Program-made: the position numbers and the translations under genes
Notes under the pieces: model-generated
Told to the model about the DNA's origin: nothing
Databases searched by the model: none
Seen by the model: only the letters and a program-made list of their open reading frames with translations
NCBI GenBank assembly: GCA_015680685.1
Contig: MNCI01004927.1
Coordinates: 689,491-751,490, forward strand
Direction of reading: 5' to 3'
Length of the DNA stretch: 62,000 nucleotides
Source: Gnetum montanum
Taxonomy: Eukaryota > Streptophyta > Gnetopsida > Gnetales > Gnetaceae
Shown here: positions 11,770-24,377 of the stretch, piece after piece
Position numbering within the stretch: position 1 is the first letter of the stretch
Layout: every line of letters starts with the position of its first letter

Positions 11770-12699
11770 TACCTTCTAGGCTTCATGGCTGAGTTAGTGT
11801 GAATGCGATGCTGGCATGCCCTTGGATCAATTCCTATTAGCTTAGGATATGAACAAACAAAGGTTGTTGGCCATTTGTTAACCACCTTTAGTAGCTTTTC
11901 TTTTTGTTCAGGAGCAAGTTTGGTATTAATTATGACCAGCTTACCATTGTTTAAAAATGCATACTCCATGTCGGTTGGTAGAGTTTTCAACTCTAGGGGC
12001 TCCTACTTGAAGTTATCAAGGATTCCCAAATCTCCCCAACAAGTATCACCATCTTCATTAGAGAGTTGGGGATGAACCTGTTTAAGTTTATCCATGCCTT
12101 CAACATAAGCACATGTTAGGCTCTTAGTTGGTTCCATGCATAATGTGTTGCTATCTGAGTTAGCTATCAGCCACTGGGTGCCCTCCTGTTTTGTGACTAT
12201 TGCATATAGACACCTTTGAATATTGATTTCTTGTGCACATTGATTACATGCTTTAATGTATGTACTTTTGATGGACCAAATCCTTTGCACGCAATTGCAT
12301 CCATTATCATTGTACATGATGTATGGAATATGATTTTTCTCTATCTTTCCCAATTCACTTTTTTTTATATATTTCCAAAGAGAGATCCCTTATGCCCATA
12401 CATGCATTGAATATGCTTAACCAAGCTCTTCCCATAATGATGGGGAAGTCACTTTTGTAGTTTTCAGCCTTGATCACCAAAAAATTAGCAGGATAGGACC
12501 ACCCACAAACTGTGGTCACAATGTTCTTTACTAATCCTAGAGGGACACTAATTGACTAATCTGCCAAATCTAGATGGATGTTGCTCTTATTAAGAGGTGG
12601 TGGGTTCCAGGCCTTGTACATGTCATGGGAGATGAGATTAACTTTGTAACTAGAGTTAAAAAGAGCCTTACATGGCTAATGTCCAACAATCTATAGGTA
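11770..12699 (-). pseudogene. Ath5 protease and PR-RT linker (broken)
   Basis: Minus-strand protease domain with its linker. The catalytic loop near 12640-12670 reads ALFNSSYKVNL, where Ath3 keeps ALLDSGSSVNL; the catalytic Asp and Gly are lost by G-to-A-type changes. Downstream blocks include CAYVEGMDKLKQVHPQL (about 12100) and the TKLAPEQKEKLLKVVNKW element just before RT. Stops occur throughout. Confidence 0.75.
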
Positions 12700-15200
12700 A
12701 ATGAGTGGACTTTCTAGGTTAGATCTTTTTGTGGAGAGATTACCAGCCTTGATTCAGTTGGAAAGAACATGAGTTAGCATCACAATGCGAATTTAAGGTG
12801 GAATTTGGTTTGAAGGGCACTCGAAGGTATTTGATGTAGAGGATGAGGGTATTGCAGATGTAGGATGATCAACCATACTAGGTTGTGAGGATTGCTGGGT
12901 CAGAAGAAGGGTCTTTTCTAGATTGATTGTTTGAACCACTTGGTTGGAAAGCCAGTTGTGAATGTACAGCCCTCGTAGCATTTCGTTGTTGCAGTTATGG
13001 AGGAATCTCACCCTACATGGATGGAGCAAGAGGTAACTAGGTTGAAGGTGAAGGTGTGTGTGCAGATGGATGTAGAGGATGATATGGATATGGGTTTTCC
13101 CCTCAAGTAGATGGTGAATGTGTTCAGTGGTATTCTGGAGGGTAATAATGATGCTGAAATGAGGTATGACTTGCAAAACTTCTTGTAAAGATAGGTTGTT
13201 GAACATAGTACCCGTATGGATTTGGTTGCCTATAAGGGTATTGTTGCCTTGGCTATGGCATTCCCCACAATTGTGGTTGGTACCATTATTGGTATTGTTT
13301 ATAAGGTTGTGGAGGAGCTCCACTTGAGTAGTAGCTTGTTGTTGTTGGTGGAACTATGTTGGATTGCCTTGAGGATAAGGCAATCGTCTAGGTGCTTGCC
13401 TACATGCTAATAGAGGATTCAATGCATACACCCTAGACTCTTGTAAGTGTAACACCACAAGGCAGTAGCCCTTTGGATGCTCGTATTGACAAATGTCACA
13501 ATTAGCATCATCCTTGGAGTCTATCTTCACAACTTCCTCTACGACAGTAGCTTTACCCTTACCTCTTTGGTAGGCATGTTTAGCTTCTTTTCTTTTCCTA
13601 TAGTTACAATCACTATTTTTCTCATTGGATTCTTTAGTGATCTTCATAGAAGTTTGAAATTTTTCATCCAAAGAATCTCATAATTTATCAACCTTTGGTA
13701 AAATATCAGAAATAGATTTTTGGATGGGCAAGATTTTCCTGTTTACCACTTTATCAAATGGTGACTCCTCCTCATTATAAAATCAAACCTCCCATTTTCT
13801 GATGGAAGGATCCTTATTATACTCGTTTTCACTTTCTCTTTTTCGCAATTCATCTTCTTTTTTTGCTACTTGCTCAATCAGCCTTCAGATCTGATGAACT
13901 CTCAATTTAGACAATCTTCCTTGGGCATACACCCCAAGAGTTCTTCTAGTTTTTGCTTTGAGGCCATCTATGATGTGGTAAAATTGTTCCCTGTAAGAAA
14001 AACCATGGCTAGGGCATTGATGTTAGAGTGAATAATATTTTCCCATAGTGGCATCCAAGGGTTCATTTGTTCCTTATTTCTAGCCTTGGATTTGCCTTCT
14101 TAGATTAGACGCTCTAGAGTACATCTGGTATTTGTCATTAAATAGCTCTAACATGGTACTCCATTGGTGAATGGATTCTAGTTCCAAGGACTTGTACTAG
14201 CTTTCAGCTTTCTTGATGAGTGTCCTAGGGAAAAGCTTGAGTTTTTGCCACTCATTTTCTATATTTTGTAAGGCACAAGCATTATGGAAAGCTTGTAGGT
14301 GCATCTCTAGACCAGAGTTGTATCCCCCCCTCAAATTTTGAGATATTATTCATGTCTAAGCGCTTGATCCTATTGTCTTTCATATGCCTGGTTGGAATTC
14401 TAACTACTACTACAATGTTGAGCATACTTCAAGTCGCGAATAGAGGTTCATCATTGTCATTGCATTAACAACGCCGATGATGGTTTTGGCCACTCCTTTG
14501 GTCTTGGTGGCCTTCACGGTCATTGTTGTCTCATTGAGCACCTTCATCATGATTATTTCGATGGCAACTTCTATGAGAATCAGTAGATGAATAGGAATGT
14601 TTGGAATTAGATGAAGAGGATGGAGGAGAAGGTGGACTGCCATCGCCATTACAGTATCTACCATAAATTTTTCACTCATTACGATCCCCATCCTTAGATT
14701 TGTTGCTATTGTGATGTTTGGTTGAGTCCCTACCTTGACTGTTACTTTTTCCTAAACCTATTTTATGAATAGTTGATTGCAAGTTCAGGTTCACACCCTC
14801 ATTAGCAACAATAGGGGTTGGAAAATCTTCATGTTGAGAACCTTCAAAAGAAGGATCCTCATTATCATCTTAATCTAGTAGGAATAAGGGATTAGTGAAA
14901 TGTTTTCCCTTTGTAGCCCTATGGAGCTTCTCCCAATGTCAATCTTGCTTGTGTTGTGTTTCAATGGGATGATAATCCCAAGTGTCATAACCATCCACAA
15001 TGTATTCTTCATTAAGATTTAAGATGCCTAACTTCTTGAGAGTTTGAAGTAGCATCCCACATATAGATCGATCGGGGGGCAAAATGATGTTGCTTTGCAC
15101 ATCACGCCATTGCACTCCTATGGGAATGATGGTTTGACATCTTCACACCTGTGAGAAGAAGAAATTTTGCAAAATGAATAAGATTATTAGTGTACTTAGT
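12700..15200 (-). pseudogene. Ath5 Gag (broken)
   Basis: Minus-strand Gag matching the intact Ath1 frame. The nucleocapsid knuckle CDICQYEHPKGYC (C-x2-C-x3-H-x4-C) lies at about 13500, followed by ALNPLLACRQAPRRLPYPQ. The Gag core (about 13870-14350) and Ser/His-rich basic region (about 14400-14720) are recognisable but frameshifted. It begins about 100 bp inside the primer site. No continuous frame remains. Confidence 0.75.
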
Positions 15201-15296
15201 AGTTTATATGTTGTTGAGAGTGGTGTTGACCTTGAGTTTATCCAATGATATTAATGGTATTCACTAAACCTAAATAGCACATGCTTCAACAAACAA

Positions 15297-15316
15297 AGTC
15301 CTCAGCAACGATACCA
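15297..15316 (-). other. Ath5 primer binding site (tRNA-Asp type, decayed)
   Basis: Minus strand TGGTATCGTTGCTGAGGACT, 1 nt inside the LTR. It differs from the intact Ath1 site at five positions, all C-to-T or G-to-A transitions. The intact form is complementary to the 3' end of plant tRNA-Asp, the primer known for Athila elements. Confidence 0.85.
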
Positions 15317-15317
15317 A

Positions 15318-16185
15318 TGATGAGCAGCGAGGTACCCCTACACCCAACCATATGAATCACAAAGCATGCATGCAGAATCCGATCGAATTCTGTAGACTTT
15401 GTAGTTTCTGGTGTACTAGTCTTCTAGGAAGAAAACCTTGCCTTAAGGTCATTCATTGTCTTTCCAATTACACTTGTGATGTACACTAGTATGGTTAAGT
15501 GTAATTGAGGCATTTGATTTTTATCATTTGTATTTTATGGTTTGGTGTTTAAAGGGAGATAAAGTAATTGGATTAACTAATTTAATTTAACTAATTAACT
15601 AGTATCTAACTAGTCCTAACATAAGCATTTGGTCCCACTCTCCACACACATCTTGAACCCACGTATCCACTGCTGGGTTACCAAGTGCTACGCTACACCA
15701 AACGATAAGACTACTGGGATTACCAAGTGAATACGTGTTACGCTCGAAGTGGTCGTACTTATGTGTTTAATCTATTTGGCTTATCTTATTTAACTAGTTC
15801 ATTAGCTTAATTACTAGAAAAAATTTAATAAATAATTGAAAACATTAAATGCATAAATAAAATATTTAATCTATCCAAAATGCTGAAAGGTTTATCAAAA
15901 AGCTCATCTTTATTGCCGCATACACTATTATGCTTAGGTACAATAATGCTCGAATAAAGATCCATACACTTAATGACTTTTGCTATGGGTACTTGGGAGA
16001 AAAATTCTAACTCTCAAATGAACAAACTATAAGAGCTTCACTACTACTAAAATCTTCTTGTCATAAATGTAGCTAGTGGATGCGTATTTATAGCCAAAAA
16101 GCAAACACTGTGTCGACAGGGCCTCGTCGATGAGGCCTAGTCGATGAGGCCTTGTTAACATAGCTAGAAAAACTATGACTCATCA
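15318..16185 (-). mobile_element. LTR shared by Ath3 (3' LTR) and Ath5 (5' LTR)
   Basis: An 868-bp LTR with inverted ends TGATGAG...CTCATCA. On its low side it is followed directly by a primer site and Ath5 gag, so it acts as a 5' LTR. On its high side it joins the 3' non-coding region of Ath3 directly, so it is also a 3' LTR. It has a TATA-type box (minus strand TATAAATACGC near 16090) and a U3 with GTCGATGAGGCC repeats (16118-16153). Confidence 0.85.
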
Positions 16186-18060
16186 ATGTGTAACTTAGAA
16201 CATTTAGGTACCTTGTCTGTTGGTTTAGTTACACTTGGCTAAGTTGCGATCATGCAAATTAATCATTTTAATATTATTTTATTATTATTTTTAATTGGAT
16301 GGCTACCAAAGTTCATTGTAAAAGTTTAACATTCATTAATTAGTGATTTTAATATTATTTTATGAGTTAAACCTTGTGGGAGTTAGACATTTTCCAAAAA
16401 CATTTTCATCAAAAACTTAAGGTTTGTGGTCCCCATAATGTAGAGCTCACCTCCAATAGCTGCAGGGATGAAGAACAAGGTTAATTGAACAAGCGGTATG
16501 AAAGTTATGGGCTTTGGAAGGTTCTAGGCTTTGAAAATTGCAAAAATTGCTTCACTATTTAAAAGTAATTGACAAAAAAGGTTTTTAAGTGTTGTGTTAT
16601 ATATAGAATTTTATGGTTGCATTGATGAAATCCTGTATACAGGATTGCATCGACACAGTGGGCTACATCGATAGGATCCCACAAACGTGGCCAAAAGACA
16701 AATTTTTATTTTGAAAATTTGAAGAAAAATAAAGAGTTTTTTTTTTCATAAATTTGGGATTCATAGAGATCTAGAAAGGTCAACAACATGAAGATATGCT
16801 CGAAGAGGGCTAGATAATTTACAAAAAAAAAAGAAGATTTTATAGGAAAAAGATTGGAGAAAACTTAAAAAGAAGTGCAAAACTAGATGAAATTGAAATG
16901 GAGCATGAATGGTTTAAATGTGAAAATATAAGGAATAAGAAACTTAACTAGCCCAACCAAGGAGTATGCAAGTGGGTCCTCCCCATAGCAGGCTCATGCC
17001 CTTAATGCCCTTTCATGCCCTCAAACCAAGGAGCCCGTGAGCCCCATGGATGATTAATGGCTATGGTAAGTTAAGGACTAAAACTCATAAAAACCTATCT
17101 TAGAATTTTGACATTTCAAACCACGACATCAAACAAAACAAGAAAAATGATAATGAGGTGAGTTATGGAAAGCATAGGTGGATGAGGTGAAGAGTGGAAT
17201 GGACTCCTGTATTGTAGTCACATAAAGTCCCTTGTGAATTTTGTGGTTAATGACCTAATAACATCCATCCTTAGTCCAAATTAAAACCAACCACTTTTAG
17301 TGACTTCACATTGACACTCCAAAATTAGTCTATCCCCTCAAGGCACAAGAATATCCCCATAGATCAATCACCATTCCTAAAAGAGAAGAAAAAAGAAACA
17401 GGAAGTGAGATGTATCTTAGTTAGAGGGGACCTTTAGGCATGGGTATTATGTCTTTATGGTCACATAACTAGTGCTTTAAATTTCCATTATTGTTTTTTC
17501 GTTTTCTATTTTTATTTATTTTTGATGGGAACCACACCATGAAAAGACTTTTATCTTCTTGTCATTAGTAGATAACAGAATGGTGAGAAATCCATGAAGA
17601 CACTCATGTAACCAAGAGGGTAGGCAAGAACAAAGAGCATAAAATTCCCTTAAAGTCACATCCTTGTCTATCCATTTAATCCTTCCCAAGTTTGAAAATT
17701 ACCAAAGTTACAAATTTGTTAAAAGTTTCATTTAAGAAGGGACTACATATTTCCAAAATAAGGGACACCATAGAGTTTTGTGGATGGGTGGATGATGTGG
17801 ACTCACTGCTTGTTATCATGAAAAAGAAACCATGTCTTAGTTATCAATACCAAAATCCAAAGATAGAATCTAGAAATTAGCAATCCAATAACATTATAGT
17901 ACAAACCACCATCAATTAACAACTACATTTGCACTTAGTCTTGGTGATAATAAAGAAAAACATAAGAAAACATAAGAAAAATTCAAATTAAAAAAAGTAA
18001 AATATAGAAGAAATTATAAAATATTCAAGAAAGAGAAAACATACTAAAAATGGTATAAAA
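16186..18060 (-). other. Ath3 3' non-coding region
   Basis: AT-rich minus-strand sequence between integrase and LTR. No open frame of note. It shares blocks with the same region of Ath2 and Ath4, for example GTGGGTCCTCCCC near 16975, a GAACCACACCATG block near 17530 and a CAACTTAGCCAA block next to the LTR. Athila elements often carry an env-like gene here; none can be read in this copy. Confidence 0.7.
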
Positions 18061-19410
18061 AAGTGTAAAAATTGAGGAGCCACTTTGATTAACTAGCATG
18101 GATGACTAGCTTCCCCACAACTAGGTTGGAAGAAGGAGATCTGAAAAATTGAGCGTGCATGTCCATCTATTTGGGTGTTTTGATTACTGGCTCTCTTAAG
18201 CTCATGAAAGGTTTGATTTGTTACATGTTGATCAGTAATTTCTTGTTTGGGATTTTAGGTTTGTGGATTAACATGGCCCTAGAAGGAAAGATTTCATAGA
18301 TAACATAAGGCCTCTCTCACAATGTTTGTAACCTGGTTCTTTGTGGTATGTGTGTGGGATTCCAATCGAGGACCCTATCTCCTAGTTGAAATTTTACTTT
18401 CCTTATTCTAAGGTTATGTCATTGTTTATTGAATGCCTTATGCATTTCATTAGATGATAAGGCTACCAATCTACTCTTGTCTAAGAAGTTGAGATTCATC
18501 AATCTTTCCTTTTTTGCTAGACTTAGGTCAAGGTCAAGGTTACAAGTTGTTGATAGTGTCTGAAGCTCTACTTGGATAGGAAAAGTCAGAAATTTTCCAT
18601 ACACAAGCTCATAGGGAGAGTAGGCAATAGGAATTTTCCATGTGGAGTGGTAGGCCCAAAGGGCATCATTGAGTTTTGTGCTCCAATCCCTTCTATATCT
18701 ACTAATAGTTCTATTTAGTATCTTTGTTATTTTCCTATTGGTAACCTCTGCTTGATCATTAGCTTAGGGGTGGTAGGGTGTTGTTACTTTATGTTTAACC
18801 CGCAAGTGTTTCATGAGCTTTCAAAAGGTAGTGCTTATGAAATGAGTATCATTATTAGAAATACATGCATGTGGCACTCCAAACCTATTTACAACATATT
18901 GTTGTATAAATCAAGTAGCCGTAGAAGATGTGCAATTGGTGACGGTTACAGCTTCTGCCCATTTTGTACAATAGTCAACAACGATTATGATGTACACCTT
19001 TTCATTTGACATGGGATTAATGGGATCCATGAAATCAATGCCCCAAATATCAAAGGGCTCTAGTGGTTGGATCCACTATTAAGGTCCCTCTAGATGAGTG
19101 ATCATCCCACCATCATGTTGGTGGTAGCATTCACAGGAGTGGATAACGTGATGAGCATCCCTAAAAAGTGATGGGCAATAATATGCTACCATGAAAATCT
19201 TAATGGTTGTGTGTCTCCCAGCATAGTGGCCTCCATAAGGACCCTCATGAGCATCTTGGAGAATGTGCAGTTGATCAGCATCAGGAACACACCAATGAAC
19301 CAGGCCATCAGTGCACACCTTGTAAAGGTGTCCATTAATTTCCATGAAGAATTTGACATGGTGAAGAAATTGTTGTTTCTTCCTACTATTCCACTCCTGT
19401 GGCATCTCCT
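18061..19410 (-). pseudogene. Ath3 integrase (broken)
   Basis: Minus-strand DDE integrase. Zinc finger at 19079-19405 (DAHEGPYGGHYAGRH, then CECYH, the last Cys replaced). Core: first Asp in GIDFMDPI (about 19035); second catalytic Asp changed to Asn in ISNNDTHF (about 18860); Glu kept in QAEVTNRK (about 18755). The C-terminal domain (ELVYGKFLTFPI ... SRLVALSSNEMHKAFN) runs to about 18100. Stops occur, including TAA in HP*AN. Inactive because of the lost Asp and the stops. Confidence 0.85.
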
Positions 19411-20780
19411 AAGTGATAAGGTAGGTGAGGATGCCATTGCACCAGTTGGTTCCAGTGAATGTTTATTCAGTTATAGCCTCGACAAAGAGGACTTAATCAG
19501 AAAATTGATTCGATAATGGACTCTCCTCCTCCTTATTGTCCCATTGCAACCAAGACAAGTGATCAACAACCATGTTCTCGATTTTTTTTCAATCTACCAT
19601 TATAAGATCGAATTCTTGCAAAATCACCAGCCATCGTATGACATGGGGGCCCACCATTGGTTTGTTTATCAGGAACTAGATTGCACTATGATCTATGTGC
19701 ATGAACACATTATACCCAAGCACGTAGTACCTAAATTTCTCCAAGGCAAACGCCACTGCCATCAATTTTTTTCTGTTGTGGTGTAGTGGAGTTGTACATC
19801 CATAATGCTTCTACTTGCATATTGCATATACTAAAGACATTTCTGATCATCCAACTACATGATCATAGCCCATAACCATAACTAGAAGCATTCGTCATGA
19901 TGTGAATGGGCTTGGACCAATCAGGTGCTTGTAGAATTAGAGTTTCCACAAGCTTTTGCTTGAGCTACTAGAATGCACATTCGCATTCTTTGGTCCAAAC
20001 AAATAGAGCATCCTTCATTGTCAACTCCACCAACTATTTAGAGATCTTAGAGAAATTCTTAATGAATTGTTGGTAGTAGCCAGTGTGTCCAAGGAATGAC
20101 CTTACATTTTTGACAGTTTCTGGCTATCTGGTAATTTTTTGGATGACCCTTATTTTTTCAGGGTCCACCTCAATTCTTTTCTTTGAAATTCTATGCCCCA
20201 GAATAATGTCTTCTTGGACCATCAAGTGGCTTTTCTACCAGTTGAGCCTAAGATTTATCTCCACATACTTTTTCAGCACTTATTGAAGATGGTTTAAGGC
20301 TTGCTCAAATGTAGCCCATAGGTGGAGAAGTCATCCATGAAGACTTCCACCTTGCTACCAATCTACTATTGGAAGATGATCATGACAAAGTATTGGAATG
20401 TGATAGGGACATTTCACAGGCCAAACGACATCTTTTTGTATGAAAAAGTTCCCTAGGGACTCGTGAATGTAGTTTTGACTTGGTCTTTTGGTGAGATCTG
20501 AATTTGGTTATAGCCATTATAACCATCCAGAAAGGTGTAGTAGCAATGCCTAAAAATGATGTCCAACACCTGGTCCACAAATGGCAAAGGAAAATGAACC
20601 TTGAATGTTGCCATGTTCAATAGCCTGAAATTGATGTAGACCCTCCAGTTGCCACCTTTCTTTGGCACTATCACAAGTGGGCTAATCCACTCGATGTCCA
20701 CAATGGAATAGATGAACCTCACCTTGAGGAGTTGTTCAATCTTCTCTTTCATGATCTACTTCAATCTAGGATCCAATCAT
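19411..20780 (-). pseudogene. Ath3 reverse transcriptase and RNase H (broken)
   Basis: Minus-strand RT: KEKIEQLLKVRFIYSI and ISPLVIVPKKGG (20640-20750), LLNMATFKVHFPLP, FLDGYNGYNQIQI (about 20500), then the FMDDF catalytic block (about 20330-20350). RNase H follows to about 19420. The fingers-palm stretch of ~100 residues is still open, but the rest is frameshifted. Sequence type is Athila. Confidence 0.85.
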
Positions 20781-21700
20781 CGATGCAACTCCCTCTTTAG
20801 CTTCATGCAAGGATCAATTCTAGTGAGTTTAGGATATGACTAAGCAAAGGCTGTTGACCATTTGTTGATCACATCCAATAGCTTCCTTTTTGGCATAGGA
20901 ATAAACTTGACATTGATAATAATCAACCTACCATTTTTTAGAAAAGCATACTCCATTTCGGTCAGTAGAGTTTTCAACTTAAGGGGATCCTATTTAAAGC
21001 TTTCAAGGATCTCCAAATCTTCCTAATTGATGTCATTAGGTTCATCAGAGAGTTGGCAATGGATTTGCTCCATCTCATCCATGTCTTCAATGTAGGCACT
21101 TATAAGGCTCTTAGTTTGTTTCATGTAGAGAGTTGAGCTATTATTAGGATCAACTGTCATCCACTAGGTGTCCTCCTATTTTATGATTACTTCATACATG
21201 TATCTTTGAATTTCTTTCACATCGACACATTGTTTGCATGCTGTGATTGATGTGATTTTCACAGTCCATAATTTCTACACATAGTTGCACCCTATGTCAC
21301 TCTATGTGAGGCATGGAACAAGCTTCATCTTGATCTTTCCAAATTCATTTTTCTTGAAAATTTCCAAGGAGAGGTCTCTAATTTCTAATTGTGCATCTAT
21401 TGTGCTCAGCCAAGCCCTTCCCATGATGATTGGAAAGTCCCCCTTGTAGTTGTCTACACGAAACACTAGGAAGTCAGTAGGATAGGGTCACCCACTAATA
21501 GTGGTCACAATGTCCTCCACTAGTCTCAAGGGAATAATGATAGACTGATCTACCAACTCAAGATGAATGTTGCTCTTCTTAACTAGAGGTAGGTTTTAGG
21601 CTTTGTAAATTTCATGAGAGATCAAATTCACACTAGAACCTGAGTCCAAAAGAGCCTTGCAAGGTTCATTCCTAGTGATTTGCAAGTAAATTAGGGGAGT
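20781..21700 (-). pseudogene. Ath3 protease and linker
   Basis: Minus-strand aspartic protease. The active-site loop is intact at 21634-21664 (KALLDSGSSVNLIS), unlike Ath2 and Ath5. The domain continues to about 21330, followed by the acidic linker and the TKLxPxxK element before RT. Stops elsewhere make the copy inactive. The N-terminal side continues into Gag without an obvious boundary, as in the other copies. Confidence 0.75.
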
Positions 21701-22321
21701 TCCAAGATCAAATCTTTTTCTAGGAAGGTGGCTAGCCTTAATCTAATCTGTGATAGCATGGATCAACATTATAGGATGTACTTTGGGAGGCATTTGGTTT
21801 GAAGGGTTCTCAAATGATCTAGTAGAGGATGATAAAGAAGTAGAGTCATCAGTTGTAGGTGTCTGTGAGGGCTTAGAAGGATTGTTGGTTTGGAAGAAAG
21901 GTCTTTTTGGGATTTAGTTTTTTAAAACACTTGGCTAGGGAGTTGGCTATAAGTTAATAGCCCTTGTGATGTTTCTTTGTTGTGGCTAGGAAGGAATTTT
22001 CATCCTGCATGGATGGAGCTAGTGGCAACTGAGTTGAGGGTAGAGGTACAGGTGAAGAAGGACAAGGAGGGTAGAAAGGAAATGGGGATTCCCCTCTTGA
22101 AGATTAAGCTATGCAGTATTCAGAAGGGTAGTGGTGGTGCTAGAAAGATGTGTGACTAGAAGAGTCACATGGAGAAATTAGTTGTTGAACATAGTACCCA
22201 TATGGATTTGGCTGCTAGTAAGAATATTTTTGCCTTGGTGGTGGCATCTCTCACAATTGTGGGTGCTTTCATTTCTGGTATTGCTCATGAGGTTGGGATG
22301 GAGCTCTACTTGGATAGTACG
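21701..22321 (-). pseudogene. Ath3 Gag, C-terminal part (left of Tat1)
   Basis: Pro/Gln-rich C-terminal Gag tail on the minus strand, matching Ath1 61500-62000 (for example MGTMFNN/HxQxWG-type blocks near 22190). It stops at the Tat1 insertion. The last five bases, GTACG, are Tat1's left target duplication. Coding resumes at 40196. Confidence 0.75.
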
Positions 22322-23845
22322 TGAAACACCACAAAATTCTGAGCTTAATACTTCTTCATCAAGAGTCAAGCTAAGTCATGATGCTCCCCAGCATGACTAA
22401 AGCTTGAGGGCCCCATAGAGAGCTTCAAGCAGATTCGAACTCAATAAGAAACGGTTCCCTGGGACCCGCAAACGACCACGGTGACATCTGGCATCGAACA
22501 TGGCAACTTCGAAGCTCAAGATACTTGGTTCTCACTAAGTATGCATTTTGCAGTGTACACGCCTAGTGTACATGCCCAACGTACATGCCTCACATGTACG
22601 CTCAGCATGTATGACTGACATGTACGCCCAGCATGCGATCCCAGAGACGGCATGGAAACAACACTTCAGAGTAAGATTTTGTACAAAGCATCAACTCACA
22701 GGAATAGAGCAATTATCAGGTGTCATCATGGGCTCTAGAAAGTTGAATTTTGGTCTCGACATCATGCACTTTTGAGTTCATATGTTGAGCATGTACATCT
22801 TGCATGAACAAGTGTATACGCCCAGCGTGCATGCCTAGCGTATATGCCCAGCATGTACAATGTGTACGCCCAGCGTGCATGCCTAGCGTATACACCCAAC
22901 ATGTACAATGTGTACGCCCAGTGTGTAGCACAACGTATACCAATTAAAGCTCTCCAGAACCATGTCAAATCAAGGCCAACCAAGCTGAACATCCACAGGC
23001 AACATTCTCATGACATTCAAATTCAAATTCGAAGGCCGAATGACTTCTTTTGTTTTGATCAAGTCTGTACGCCAAGTTCACACACCCAGTGTGTATAGAC
23101 TGGCGTACAGCAGTATACGCTAGCATGCAGCACACTATACACTTGTAAAATTTCATTCTTTCACACTCGGTCAACGTGCCACATGTCATCCGACCTGAGA
23201 GTCTAGCACTCCACAGCCAATTATCCCCTCTCAGATCCGAGTCTAATGTCTAAACTTGTATAAAAGCCCCAATTTTTCACTAGATCGGGGTTGGGAAATT
23301 TTAGAGCAAACCAGAGACAAAAAAAAAGAACCAGAGACGCTGAGAAACCAGAGCAAAACAAAAACCTGTACACTAGACTTCCACCCTGCACGCTGAGCAT
23401 ACAGCCTTCACGCTATGCTTGCAGCTGAATCCAGCGAACAATCATCCCCCTGCATCCACCAGAGCCTTCTATCCACCTTGTGACAGATTCACAACTACGT
23501 TAGACCGGTGCATTGTAACTTTCCATTTTGCAATAATATTGCCACATTTCTTTTGCTAAGATCTATCACAGTTTTTCGTTCATTATTGCATATTTATTGT
23601 TTACATTCCTGTACGTTTACGCTCCGTTTTACATTAGTTACGCTGTTTACGTATAACCCAGCATACAGTATATCAGTGTACGTTCGGGGAAATCCTTGTC
23701 TGATCCGCATGTGGACCACTCAAGTTACTCTGCCTTCGTTAATCCTAGCTTGTCCTCAAGCGAAGGTAGGGTCTTCTGTGCTTGTCCGAGGATCTCCTGG
23801 TTTCTGTTTCATTCTAGCCGAAGATCGACGATTTCGGACAGTACA
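22322..23845 (+). repeat. Tat1 5' LTR
   Basis: 1524 bp, TGAAACACCAC...GACAGTACA. It is near-identical to the 3' LTR (38708-40195) but has one extra copy of a ~46-bp unit (GCGTGCATGCCTAGCG...; 22820-22925). It is rich in CAGCGTG/CACGCTG and GTACGCCCAGC words. A TATA-like TATAAAAGCCCC lies at 23259, giving a plausible promoter. Confidence 0.92.
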
Positions 23846-23850
23846 GAAAA

Positions 23851-23869
23851 TGGCACTAGAAGGAGGGCC
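23851..23869 (+). other. Tat1 primer binding site
   Basis: TGGCACTAGAAGGAGGGCC, 5 nt after the LTR. Same as the Tat2 site except one G-to-A change. Confidence 0.8.
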
Positions 23870-24377
23870 TCAAACTGTTTAAACTTACTTTGATCTCATA
23901 CCCTGATCCTCCCAGATTCACATCGCACCGACACCAAACCCAGCTCTGACATTCCCGGATCTGTACCTCGTTCTATAGAATTCCCAGCGTGTACACGCTG
24001 CTTAGTCTACGCTGTACGCTGTAGACTCTGTCTACATGCTGCTCAGCCTACCTGTACGTTGTACGCCGTAGACTTTGTCTACACGCTGCCCAGTCTACGT
24101 TGTATGCTGTAGACCCTATCTACATGCTGCCCAGTCTACGCTGTACGCTGTAGACCTTGTCTACACGCTGCCCAGTCTACGCTGTACGCTATAGACTCTA
24201 TCTATATGCTGCCCAGTCTACTTGTACATTGTACACTGTAGACTCTGTACGTTGGTTGTTGGAGCCTATATGCTGAGATCTAGTCTATACCCTGTATGCT
24301 GCAGACTTAGGTGTATGCTCCGATAAGTATACTAGTTTTATATCCCTTTCATTGTGTTATATTCACAACCATTCACC
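23870..24377 (+). repeat. Tat1 leader with inverted-repeat minisatellite
   Basis: Untranslated leader. 23985-24000 is a perfect 16-bp palindrome (CAGCGTGTACACGCTG). 24001-24250 holds about five units of roughly 41-60 bp. Each unit contains arms TGTAGAC and GTCTACA separated by 3 nt (for example 24020-24036), with some units decayed. No gene is seen. Confidence 0.75.

Noticed and set aside
22548-23189. Several 60-85 codon frames in the Tat1 5' LTR
   Set aside because: Low-complexity GTACGCCCAGC repeats; equivalents in the 3' LTR are LTR sequence, not genes.
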